Shown: positions 7,063 to 14,286 of the stretch, in pieces
Layout: the number at the start of each line of letters is the position of its first letter
Position numbering within the stretch: position 1 is the stretch's first letter
Assembly: GCA_023231005.1 (NCBI GenBank)
Contig: JALNWG010000037.1
Span: 1-19,092 of the forward strand
DNA: 19,092 nt
Direction: 5' to 3'
From: Bacteroidales bacterium
GTDB lineage: Bacteria > Bacteroidota > Bacteroidia > Bacteroidales > FEN-979
The notes under the pieces: generated by a model
What the model saw: only the letters and a program-made list of their open reading frames with translations
What the model was told of the DNA's origin: nothing
Database searches by the model: none
Position numbers and translations under genes: made by a program

Positions 7063-8630
7063 ATCCCCAGCTTTTCAAAAATGGTTTTCAATTCAGAATT
7101 GTAAACCGCAGTTTCTTCTTCAAGTACATTCAATTCATCTACTATCTCAGCAATGGGTCTATATACTTCAGCATCGGTAATTTGAATATAACGACTGGGA
7201 GAAATGTTGTAATCGTTTTTTACAATTTCTTCCTTGCTGACCAGTCGTGCGAATTTTTCTTCTTCCTTGAATTCCTTGTAGTAGCCGGAGATTCGTTCAA
7301 TCCCATCCGATGTTATAAAGTTCTTCGGGTCACCCTTCTCAAAATCCTTTCCAGCATGAAGTAGATAGATTTTGTTCTTGTGCTTTTTAGATGTGTTAAG
7401 GAATATGACAATTCCCGGAGCAGAAGTATTGTAAAACAGGTTGTCTGGTAAGTATATCACACCTTCTATCAGGTCATTGTCGATAAACCATTTACGACAA
7501 TCCTTCTCTTTATTTTTCCCCTGATTACCACTCCCACGACTGGCAGCCCCTGTATCTAAAACGATGGCAGCTCTACCGGTGTCATTTAAACTTGTATAGA
7601 TATGCTGCACCCATCCCCAGTCTATTTTTCCACCACAGCTTCCAGCAGGAAAGCGTTCCATTTCATCATTGATGAAAAAGTCATCATTGATGTACGAAAG
7701 ACTGTCCCTCCCCTGATTCCACATCGGATTTGCCACAACACGGTCAAAGGTTCTCAGTTTACTTTTGCTTCTGAACTTGGGTGATTTCAAAGTGTCCCCA
7801 ATCTCGATTTCACCTTCCATGTCATGAATCACCATGTTCATTTTACTCATTGCCCATGTAGCAGGTGTAAATTCTTGTCCATAGAGTTTTAGGGGTGCAT
7901 ACTTGTCCTTACTTTTCAGTCTCATTTTTTCTTCCAGAACCAACTCACATTTTACAAGCAAACCACCACTACCACAGCATGGGTCATAGATTTCCATTCC
8001 GGGTTCAGCATCCATCATCCTTGCCATGATGAATCCAACCTCAGCAGGAGTATAGAATTCACCGGCACTCTGTCCACTTCCTTCAGCGAATTTTCTTATA
8101 AGGTACTCGTAACTTCTCCCAATGATATCTGCTTCAACATCCTTCAATCCCAAGCGTTTTTCGGCTATCTTCTCAATCAGTTTACTCAACCGGTCATCAT
8201 CGATATCTCTTTGTCCGTGAGTTGTTGCGTTAAAATCAATGCGGTCGATTATACCTTGTAGATTTGTATTCTCTTTTGAAACCGAACGAAGTATGTCGGT
8301 CAGTTGCCGTCCAATCTTATCGCTCAACTTCCTGATTACATCCCAAGTTGATTCCAGTTCAGGATTTTTGGGTTTCAGTGGCATATAAAACCGAACCAAT
8401 GATTTATCTCTCTCCACCAATTGTAATGCCTTTGTCCGTGATTTCACTTTCTCGGCAATACGGTCAATCTCGTCATCGAAAACATCACAAAGTCTTTTAA
8501 CAAATATGAGTGGTAAAATATAGTCCTTGTATTTCGCTGCATCAGCAGCACCTCTGATACAACACGCTGCATCCCAAATCCACGATTCCATGGATTTTAC
8601 TTTTTCTCCGCTTCCATTTTGTTTAGCCAT
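7059..8630 (-). CDS. hsdM: Type I restriction-modification DNA adenine methylase subunit M
   Basis: 523 residues, the usual HsdM length. The N-terminal HsdM_N helical domain spans about 15-150 (IRGAADAAKYKDYILPLIFVKRL). The methylase domain follows: GEFYTP (190-195), AdoMet-binding motif I YDPCCGSGG (215-223), and catalytic motif IV NPMW at 301-304, a known variant of NPPF/NPPY in this subgroup. GGKIDWGWVQHI and the downstream conserved strands are present. The C-terminus ends in helices that contact HsdS. It transfers methyl from S-adenosylmethionine to adenine N6 in the host target. It begins 18 bp after the OLD-family gene and shares a 4-bp overlap with hsdS. Confidence 0.97.
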   Translation of the reverse strand: MAKQNGSGEKVKSMESWIWDAACCIRGAADAAKYKDYILPLIFVKRLCDVFDDEIDRIAEKVKSRTKALQLVERDKSLVRFYMPLKPKNPELESTWDVIRKLSDKIGRQLTDILRSVSKENTNLQGIIDRIDFNATTHGQRDIDDDRLSKLIEKIAEKRLGLKDVEADIIGRSYEYLIRKFAEGSGQSAGEFYTPAEVGFIMARMMDAEPGMEIYDPCCGSGGLLVKCELVLEEKMRLKSKDKYAPLKLYGQEFTPATWAMSKMNMVIHDMEGEIEIGDTLKSPKFRSKSKLRTFDRVVANPMWNQGRDSLSYINDDFFINDEMERFPAGSCGGKIDWGWVQHIYTSLNDTGRAAIVLDTGAASRGSGNQGKNKEKDCRKWFIDNDLIEGVIYLPDNLFYNTSAPGIVIFLNTSKKHKNKIYLLHAGKDFEKGDPKNFITSDGIERISGYYKEFKEEEKFARLVSKEEIVKNDYNISPSRYIQITDAEVYRPIAEIVDELNVLEEETAVYNSELKTIFEKLGI

Positions 8631-8648
8631 TATTGCTATATTTCATAT

Positions 8649-10295
8649 TTAGTTTCTTCGTAAAATACTTGGGACATTGTCTTGTAGGGCTTCAATCTTT
8701 TCAATTATTTGTTGTACCCATGTTGGTACTTGAGCCTGAGTAGTAATTTGTCTTCTTACCTCTTTAAAAAGTGAAAGTCCCTTTTTTACAGTTGCAAAAT
8801 TCAAATTCTCATTGAAAGTCCTTTCGAATCCTAAATATTTTTCATTAACTGTGCCATTTGGAAACTCTGATTCAGTACCAAAGAAGCCTGTCAGCACTTT
8901 ATTCTTGTTTATTGTATCGGTTTCATCTGCCGTACCCTGATGTTGCTTGTCCCCATCAAATATGATATAACAAGGGATTCCAAATTCAGAATATAAGCGG
9001 TAAAAGCGGTCAATATCATTTTTATCTCCACATCGCACAATACTGACCCCTTTAGCTATGTAATCATAATCCAATAAATTGAAAAGGTAAGGAAGACAAA
9101 GCGATTCACTTTGACCCTCAACTAAAATCACTTTTTTAGCGAAGAATGCTTCATTAGCTTTTTGTGTGTCACCCGTTTCTTCATATGCATTCTTGTATTG
9201 AAGCATCAGGTCAGCCTCATTAGTTTGTATTCCTGTCCTCAGATTAAGGTCTGTTAGAAAATCACTTGGTTTGGCGGAACGAACATAAGTTCCATCAGTA
9301 GCGTTTTTTCGAACTATGAAGATTTCATGGAATCTCCCCACCGTTAGAAAGTCTGGAGAATGTGTCGTATAAAAAACTTGTGTTCCACCGTCAGCCAATT
9401 CTTGTAAAACCTTATAGAAATTTCGTTGTGCTTGAGGGTGCAGGAACAACTCAGGCTCGTCAATAAAAAGAGGTGTACTATTGTTAAGCTTTATTTGTGA
9501 ATATGCTTTTAATACAGCTATGGAAATAGAGGCTTGAACTCCCATCCCCAAATGACTGGCCTGAAAAGAAAGATTTAAGTCACTCTCATGAACGATTAAC
9601 TGGAGTGTTCTGAAGAAATTCCAAGGGTCATATAAATTCAAGTCAATTTTAAAATCTGATTCCGGTTTATTGAGTTGTTTAGCACTTTCTCGTTGAAGTG
9701 TCTGAATAAATTGCTTCATAACCTCAACTCCCTGTTGGTTACGAACGGAAAATAGAATTTCATCCCTTATCTGTTCGATGCCTTGTTTAAATAGGTCGGT
9801 CTTTTTGGTTACTTCTCCTGTTTCTTCATTTACTACTTCGTCATTCTTGAACATCTCGTTTATGTCAAGTAGAATTCTACCTAAGAGAGACCAACGATTT
9901 GAAGGCAAATAATCAAGTATTGCCCTGTCCACTCCTAAGTATCCAGAACAATAACGCTGTCTTTCAACATCTGTAATGTATCCACCTGATAAATTCAATC
10001 CTGATTTTGTATTCCCTCTGCTGTCAGTCCAGTTTTCAGCTAATTGTAATCTTTGCCCATTATCAAAATGAAGTGTTATTGAAATTTCATTGTCAGAATC
10101 ACCCATGTAGTGGTCTTGAGCTAAAGTCGAATTGAATGAAGGGTAGACCGGCCCAAGAGACCAATTTATAGCATCAAATATATTGCTCTTCCCAACACTG
10201 TTTTCACCAATAAAAGCATTAAGCTTTGGTGAACATTCCATGTCAATTATCTTTATACTTTTGAAATTTTTTATCGTGATTCTATCTATTTTCAT
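8649..10295 (-). CDS. OLD-family ATPase with C-terminal TOPRIM nuclease domain
   Basis: 548 residues. The ABC/SMC-type ATPase part has Walker A GENSVGKSN (30-38), the signature-like stretch HLGMGVQASISIA (248-260), Walker B PLFIDEPE (275-282) and the H-loop YTTHSPDF. The TOPRIM domain begins near 385 with VILVEGQSE (Glu 393) and has the DxD pair in IIFDGDKQH (D447, D449). This is the class 1 OLD layout (ATPase plus TOPRIM), proteins that use ATP-regulated DNA nicking or cutting. No UvrD-like helicase follows, so it is not a canonical Gabija GajAB pair. It lies 18 bp upstream of hsdM, indicating co-transcription with the RM genes. The upstream gap to the PLP gene is 69 bp and could hold a promoter. 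Confidence 0.92.
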   Translation of the reverse strand: MKIDRITIKNFKSIKIIDMECSPKLNAFIGENSVGKSNIFDAINWSLGPVYPSFNSTLAQDHYMGDSDNEISITLHFDNGQRLQLAENWTDSRGNTKSGLNLSGGYITDVERQRYCSGYLGVDRAILDYLPSNRWSLLGRILLDINEMFKNDEVVNEETGEVTKKTDLFKQGIEQIRDEILFSVRNQQGVEVMKQFIQTLQRESAKQLNKPESDFKIDLNLYDPWNFFRTLQLIVHESDLNLSFQASHLGMGVQASISIAVLKAYSQIKLNNSTPLFIDEPELFLHPQAQRNFYKVLQELADGGTQVFYTTHSPDFLTVGRFHEIFIVRKNATDGTYVRSAKPSDFLTDLNLRTGIQTNEADLMLQYKNAYEETGDTQKANEAFFAKKVILVEGQSESLCLPYLFNLLDYDYIAKGVSIVRCGDKNDIDRFYRLYSEFGIPCYIIFDGDKQHQGTADETDTINKNKVLTGFFGTESEFPNGTVNEKYLGFERTFNENLNFATVKKGLSLFKEVRRQITTQAQVPTWVQQIIEKIEALQDNVPSILRRN

Positions 10296-10364
10296 TCAGC
10301 AGATTGTTGATTAATACCATCTTTATAAAGTAAGCACAAGACTACCGTTTTTATCTCGAAACCA

Positions 10365-11240
10365 TTAACGGTAAAAATTAGCATTCCCAACACACCAGAA
10401 AAGAGTCCTTTCATTTTTATAATCAATGTGTTTGGTCATCCAATCATAAGCCTTGGCCTCATAAATACCGTCCAAGTTCAGTTTCTCAGCAACAGTCATC
10501 TTAACATTCTTACAATAAGGATATCCCGTTCCTTTAACATAAATATAGGGCACTGAATTTTCTATTTTTCGAATATCATTCCTTCTTTCCTCTCCTGAGA
10601 CATGTACAATATAGATAGTTTTTACCTTCTTCCCATACTTTTTAGTACCTCGAAGGATGGCTCCCGAAGTGATACCGCTACCGCAGGGAATTACGAGATT
10701 GTCCAAATTGTCTGGTAAATTTTCAGCTTGATTGGCGATACAATCAATCACAACGGGATTCCTATCGATGTCGATTCCGAATTTGATAATATAAAAGTTC
10801 TTTCCCTTCCCTTCATCCCAAAGTTCCCTCAGATGAAAAGTGACCACCTTGTCAAAGCCTTGTGTGGCTATGGTTTTAGCTGTTCCATTATTCCTGAATA
10901 TCTCTTTAACGAACTTGTTTTCGGCTAATGTCTCTGGAAGAACCCGGCCATACCCTACAAAACAACCAAGACCATAAGCTTTAGCCACCCGACTGACTAT
11001 CATTCCCTGCGGGGAATGGATACCACATGAGGTGGCTACCTTTGAATTATACTCGTTTCGAATCAGGTCGAGATTGTGATAAATGAGATTAATGGCCTGC
11101 CGGATTTTCCCCCCATTGATTTTCTCATTCGGGAAAGGCATGAAAAGGTCGTCCCGTTTGAATAAGACACCATCGTATTCCTCAATCGGTGTGAGAACCG
11201 AGGCTTTCTGAATTAATTCATCCATCTTGGTGGGTTTCAT
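10365..11240 (-). CDS. PLP-dependent enzyme, fold-type II (ACC deaminase / D-cysteine desulfhydrase-like)
   Basis: A 291-residue protein from ATG 11240; a TTG at 11255 could add five residues. FKRDDL (27-32) and INGGKIRQA with the probable Schiff-base Lys45 match the RDD...GGNK.R pattern of the ACC deaminase/D-cysteine desulfhydrase branch. SCGIHSPQG and IPCGSGITSGA (the PLP phosphate loop) complete the fold. It is shorter than housekeeping members (about 330). Similar short versions occur in phages and accessory regions, but the substrate cannot be told from sequence. It is the first minus-strand gene before the OLD-hsd operon (69-bp gap) and may share its transcript. Near-identical 13-14-bp direct repeats (GGTAAAATTAGCA and GGTAAAAATTAGCA) sit at its two ends. 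Confidence 0.8.
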   Translation of the reverse strand: MKPTKMDELIQKASVLTPIEEYDGVLFKRDDLFMPFPNEKINGGKIRQAINLIYHNLDLIRNEYNSKVATSCGIHSPQGMIVSRVAKAYGLGCFVGYGRVLPETLAENKFVKEIFRNNGTAKTIATQGFDKVVTFHLRELWDEGKGKNFYIIKFGIDIDRNPVVIDCIANQAENLPDNLDNLVIPCGSGITSGAILRGTKKYGKKVKTIYIVHVSGEERRNDIRKIENSVPYIYVKGTGYPYCKNVKMTVAEKLNLDGIYEAKAYDWMTKHIDYKNERTLFWCVGNANFYR

Positions 11241-11283
11241 TGGTAAAATTAGCAATTCTTACCATATAAATGTCCAACATATA

Positions 11284-11306
11284 GGTTTGTCAGCGTTCTG
11301 ACAACC
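11284..11306. promoter_or_regulatory. Inverted repeat in the divergent PLP/recombinase intergenic region
   Basis: TTGTCAG (11287-11293) and CTGACAA (11298-11304) form perfect 7-bp arms around CGTT. With one bulged T the stem extends by GG/CC to 11284-11306. It lies 47-66 bp upstream of the PLP gene start and about 240 bp before the recombinase. It could be an operator or a recombinase-binding site; there is no T-run to make it a terminator. The rest of the 304-bp gap (11241-11544) must hold divergent promoters, but I see no clean Bacteroidota TTTG/TAnnTTTG pair and no ORF. Confidence 0.4.
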
Positions 11307-11544
11307 TTAAATCGAGAGAAGGTGTTTCTGAGCGGTCAATTCTGTTGTTTCCATTTTTTTTCTTCGAGCGGCTTCCTGAAATTTGTCCTACAAGGGTGGA
11401 TAAAAAACCCTATTCAAAAAGGATGTATATGGACAAGTGTAAAATTGGTTTAACTCACACTATATCAATCTAATGAGATTTTCATCAATTTGTCGGTATA
11501 AAATGGATAATAAACAGTAGTTAAATCACCATACCCATCGATAC

Positions 11545-12129
11545 ATGAAAGTAGCAATCTATGCAAGAGTCAGCACAAAGACCAAAGGTCAGGATGTAGA
11601 GAACCAGTTGATGATACTTCGGGAGTTCTGTATCAAGATGGGCTATGAGGTCACTAAGGAGTATACTGACCAAGAGAGTGGTCGAAAATCAGACCGGCCA
11701 GCATTCATTCAGTTGTTTTCAGATGCTGCGAAACGGAAGTTTGACCTTTTACTTTTCTGGTCACTTGATAGATTCAGTAGGGAAGGGACTCGGAAAACGA
11801 TATTCTACCTTCAACAACTTGATGATTACGGAATCCTTTACAAATCTTACAGTGAACAATATCTGGATTCCAGTGGAATTTTTAAAGATGTCATTATCTC
11901 TATTTTGGCAACTCTGGCCAAACAGGAACAAATAAGATTATCGGAAAGGGTTCGTGCAGGGTTGGAGAAAGCGAAATCTAAAGGTCGGGTTGGGGGTCGA
12001 CCAAGGATACCTCAGGAAGTTATTGACCAAATCTTAGTTCTGAACCAACAGGGGCTGTCAATGAGGAAGATTGGGACAGCGGTGAATATCCATCACCGGA
12101 CTGTTGCTCAATATTTAATCCAAGACTAA
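11545..12129 (+). CDS. Small serine recombinase (resolvase/invertase family)
   Basis: 194 residues. The catalytic domain opens with AIYARVST, giving R8 and nucleophile Ser10, then DQESGRKSDRPAF, LLLFWSLDRFSREG (the conserved LDRF.R motif) and the E-helix region ILATLAKQEQIRLSERVRAGLEKAK. The C-terminal HTH (about 155-194, GGRPRIPQEVIDQILVLNQQ onward with SMRKIGTAVNIHHRTVAQYL) is the standard DNA-binding tail. It catalyses resolution or inversion at paired sites through a Ser-DNA link. It stands alone on the plus strand between two minus-strand blocks. No obvious transposase neighbour or inverted hsdS cassette is present, so its substrate sites are unknown. No damage is seen. Confidence 0.93.
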   Translation: MKVAIYARVSTKTKGQDVENQLMILREFCIKMGYEVTKEYTDQESGRKSDRPAFIQLFSDAAKRKFDLLLFWSLDRFSREGTRKTIFYLQQLDDYGILYKSYSEQYLDSSGIFKDVIISILATLAKQEQIRLSERVRAGLEKAKSKGRVGGRPRIPQEVIDQILVLNQQGLSMRKIGTAVNIHHRTVAQYLIQD

Positions 12130-12164
12130 TGCCCGATATTAATTCTTTGATTGCAATCTGAGTC

Positions 12165-12965
12165 TCAATCTTCCCAAATAATACTTAATAATGTTTTATA
12201 TCTCTTTGTAGGAATACAGTACTCATAAAAAACAGTATCTCTATCGTCATATTTATTAAGGGAGAACCAAGTTGACTTATTAATTGTCTGCGCTTTCTCC
12301 TCCATCTTATAGACAAAATCGTAATTACTTTCAATGTATTCCGTCGCAACCGAGTTTACTGGTGGCGACAATTTATTAAAATCTCCCATCCAAACATTCA
12401 TTAAATCAGATTTTTTCCAATACTTGACCTTCCCATTTTCAACAAAAACAAGGCAAATCGGATGAAGGTCAAACTGGAAGTATCGGAAAACTGTTGCCGT
12501 AAGGCTTGTTTTAAATCTTTCAGATAATTGTTTAATTAATAATGGTGAAAATTTCTTTCCTTTTGCTTCTTTTAAAAATAAGTTCTCTGGCATTAAAAGT
12601 TCACTTGCAAATTCATTCGCCTCTAGCTCCTGCTTGCCATCTTTTAGTTCTCTCTCCATTCCTGAGATTATATTGAAATTTTTGAATGTATCCTCAGGGA
12701 GTTGAATGCCTTTGTGCATAAAAAAATGTCCAATCTCGTGTGCTGCCACAAATCTTTTCCTTTCAGGAAATTGAATTTTAGAGTTTACCTTTATAATTGC
12801 CATTCTTTCTCCAAAAATAATTTTCCCATCACAATTTGTCATCTCTTCTTCAACATAAATCACACCTATTCCGGAAACAAACAAATCCATCTCTAAATCT
12901 GTAATCTCTTCGAAACCAAGCTGGGCTAAGAGATTTTGTGCTTGAAGGGATGAATTAGTCTTCAT
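12165..12965 (-). CDS. ImmA/IrrE-family metallopeptidase
   Basis: 266 residues. The metallopeptidase core (about 15-135) shows RFVAAHEIGHFFMHKG, with zinc ligands His76 and His80 and catalytic Glu77 in HEIGH, and the third-ligand segment QELEANEFASELLMPE (112-127). This is the ImmA/IrrE (DUF955) signature; family members cleave repressor proteins (ICEBs1 ImmR; DdrO in Deinococcus). The C-terminal part (about 135-266), including HPICLVFVENGKVKYW, is a poorly known extension. The start overlaps the preceding gene by 11 bp, making it the last gene of a three-gene operon. Unlike classical ImmA, its partner is not an Xre-type repressor but a sigma-like protein, so the cleavage target is unknown. 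Confidence 0.88.
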   Translation of the reverse strand: MKTNSSLQAQNLLAQLGFEEITDLEMDLFVSGIGVIYVEEEMTNCDGKIIFGERMAIIKVNSKIQFPERKRFVAAHEIGHFFMHKGIQLPEDTFKNFNIISGMERELKDGKQELEANEFASELLMPENLFLKEAKGKKFSPLLIKQLSERFKTSLTATVFRYFQFDLHPICLVFVENGKVKYWKKSDLMNVWMGDFNKLSPPVNSVATEYIESNYDFVYKMEEKAQTINKSTWFSLNKYDDRDTVFYEYCIPTKRYKTLLSIIWED

Positions 12966-13350
12966 GCTTGTTTCCTTCCATCTGTTCTAAAAGTTCAATA
13001 AGGTTCTTATCCTTGATAATCTCAACAATGTCCTCTTTCGATAACTTGTCAAGGTTTCGATATAGAGCAAATGAAGGATTTTGTTGAATTATTTGTTTTA
13101 GAAAGGATATCGGTTTCTCAACGTTCAGCAATATTGCCTCTTGAAATTTCTTTGCAATTTCTAACATCCGCTCATTATGAATCTTTTGGAGCTTTGCTTT
13201 AAATAAAAACATTGTCTGCTTCTTCTTTCTATTGTAATCTTCAATGTTCTCGATACTTTCATTTAGTGAATTACGAATTGTATCGGAATCTGCTTCTAAA
13301 TAGAAGTTGAAAATAGCATCTATGATGTTATTTTCCAAATCATTTTTCAT
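12955..13350 (-). CDS. Hypothetical helical protein between sigma-like and ImmA/IrrE genes
   Basis: 131 residues, rich in Lys, Glu, Leu and Ile, predicted almost wholly helical, with a charged heptad-like central stretch (about 38-75) and an acidic C-terminus. No signal peptide, membrane segment or catalytic motif is visible and I do not recognise it. The start codon overlaps the upstream stop by 4 bp (ATGA) and its end overlaps the ImmA/IrrE start by 11 bp, so the three proteins are almost certainly made together. By position it could be an anti-sigma-like or adaptor protein, perhaps the substrate of the protease. That is inference from gene order only. Confidence 0.8.
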   Translation of the reverse strand: MKNDLENNIIDAIFNFYLEADSDTIRNSLNESIENIEDYNRKKKQTMFLFKAKLQKIHNERMLEIAKKFQEAILLNVEKPISFLKQIIQQNPSFALYRNLDKLSKEDIVEIIKDKNLIELLEQMEGNKHED

Positions 13351-13874
13351 ATGAATATCTTTATCTGTTCCTGTAACTTTGGTATTCTCCTAATCAGCCT
13401 CTTAGCAATGTTGTAGACTTCCTTAACATCTTTGTTTAACTGATTCGCAATGTCTGAAGGCTTCTTTATGCCATCGACCCAACAATCAAAAACATTAATT
13501 TCATCTTCATCTGCGCCTTCATCGATTAAAATGAAAATTGCTTTATCCCTTAATTCATCACTTTTCCCGCAATCTGCTGTATCGCTGTCCAGATATTTAG
13601 GGTCATCCACAAATGATTGTCTTTTCGATTTAACAAAATTACTCATGTGACTTCTCAGGCATCCAAATAAGAATTCTTTGAATGAACAGGTTGCTTTGTT
13701 CCAATCTCGGTCACCTTCTGCGACCTTCATCAATACTTCTGCTACAAAATCTTCAGCCTGTTTCCCCTGAAGGTCTTTCAACCCGATTGTTTTAATATAG
13801 GTATAAGCATAGGCAGTCATACTGTCTATTAATTCGTCCATATTGTTGATTTTCAGAGCTTCTTCTAAGGTCAT
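13347..13874 (-). CDS. Sigma-70-like (ECF-type) transcription factor
   Basis: 175 residues. Residues about 15-85 resemble sigma region 2: a helical stretch with DLQGKQAEDFVAEVLMKVAEG then FKEFLFGCLRSHMSNFVKSKRQ. About 105-172 resembles region 4, with an acidic helix (DEDEINVFDCWVDGI) followed by an HTH (KPSDIANQLNKDVKEVYNIAKRLIRRI). This is the usual region 2-plus-4 ECF layout and length, though diverged. It would direct RNA polymerase to a specific promoter set. The ATG is only 11 bp from the left arm of the large dyad at 13886-13961, so its own promoter or operator must lie in that dyad; a self-recognised promoter is plausible. It starts the operon that ends with ImmA/IrrE. Confidence 0.72.
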   Translation of the reverse strand: MTLEEALKINNMDELIDSMTAYAYTYIKTIGLKDLQGKQAEDFVAEVLMKVAEGDRDWNKATCSFKEFLFGCLRSHMSNFVKSKRQSFVDDPKYLDSDTADCGKSDELRDKAIFILIDEGADEDEINVFDCWVDGIKKPSDIANQLNKDVKEVYNIAKRLIRRIPKLQEQIKIFI

Positions 13875-13885
13875 GGAGAACTATC

Positions 13886-13961
13886 TAATATAGAATGCTA
13901 ATATCCGAAGAAAATTCGCCACTGATGGCAAAAAACACTCAAAAGTTAGCATACTATATTA
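13886..13961. promoter_or_regulatory. Large concentric dyad between the sigma-like operon and CBASS operon
   Basis: TAATATAGAATGCTAA (13886-13901) and TTAGCATACTATATTA (13946-13961) are reverse complements with one mismatch (15 of 16). The 44-bp spacer contains GCCA/TGGC (13918-13921 and 13926-13929), whose centre (13923.5) is exactly the centre of the outer dyad. Read outward, each operon is preceded by TTAGCATWCTATATTA in the same orientation: 11 bp before the sigma-like ATG on the left and 88 bp before the CBASS DUF2188 ATG on the right. It is either a pair of divergent promoters for one sigma factor or two operators for one regulator. Confidence 0.75.
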
Positions 13962-14049
13962 AGAACCAGACTGACAAGAAGGCTGGCGACAGTTTTGGGT
14001 CGGTTTGTTGTCAGATAGCTGGAGATATAAACTTCTAAAAATTAGTACT

Positions 14050-14280
14050 ATGAGTAAGAAAAATCAGCATGTCGTTCCCCACGGAGATGAATGGGCGGTT
14101 AAAGGAGCAGGTAATGAGAAGGCCACGAAACTTGTTCCTACTCAGGCAGAAGCCATTAAAATAGCAAGAGAAATTGCTATAAATCAGAAATCAGAGTTAG
14201 TAATTCATCGGCCTGATGGAACAATCAGAGATAAAGATTCCTACGGTAACGACCCTTGTCCCCCAATTGATAAAAAGTAA
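14050..14280 (+). CDS. DUF2188 small protein, first gene of the CBASS operon
   Basis: 76 residues from ATG 14050; an in-frame TTG at 14005 would add 15 residues that do not fit the family. The protein matches the DUF2188 pattern well: NQHVVPHGDEWAVKGAGNEK, then TQAEAIKIAREIA, SELVIHRPDG and IRDKDSYGNDP. This small alpha/beta domain has no established biochemical role. It ends 6 bp before the 2TM-NUDIX gene, so it is in the CBASS transcript. Whether it is a working CBASS component or a passenger is unknown. A segment upstream (CTGACAA 13971-13977, TTGTCAG 14008-14014) could pair in the leader RNA. Confidence 0.85.
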   Translation: MSKKNQHVVPHGDEWAVKGAGNEKATKLVPTQAEAIKIAREIAINQKSELVIHRPDGTIRDKDSYGNDPCPPIDKK

Positions 14281-14286
14281 CACCAA

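Noticed and set aside
8649..10295. Gabija (GajA) identity for the OLD-family protein
   Set aside because: No UvrD-like GajB helicase follows; the next gene is hsdM.
10378..10386. TTAGCATTC, a 9-bp match to the dyad motif at 13886-13961
   Set aside because: It lies within the end of the PLP coding region and lacks the CTATATTA half, so chance is sufficient.
13971..14014. CTGACAA ... TTGTCAG inverted pair in the CBASS leader, using the same heptamer as 11287-11304
   Set aside because: A 7-bp stem with a 30-nt loop is weak, and two occurrences of a heptamer in 19 kb are not enough to claim a shared site.
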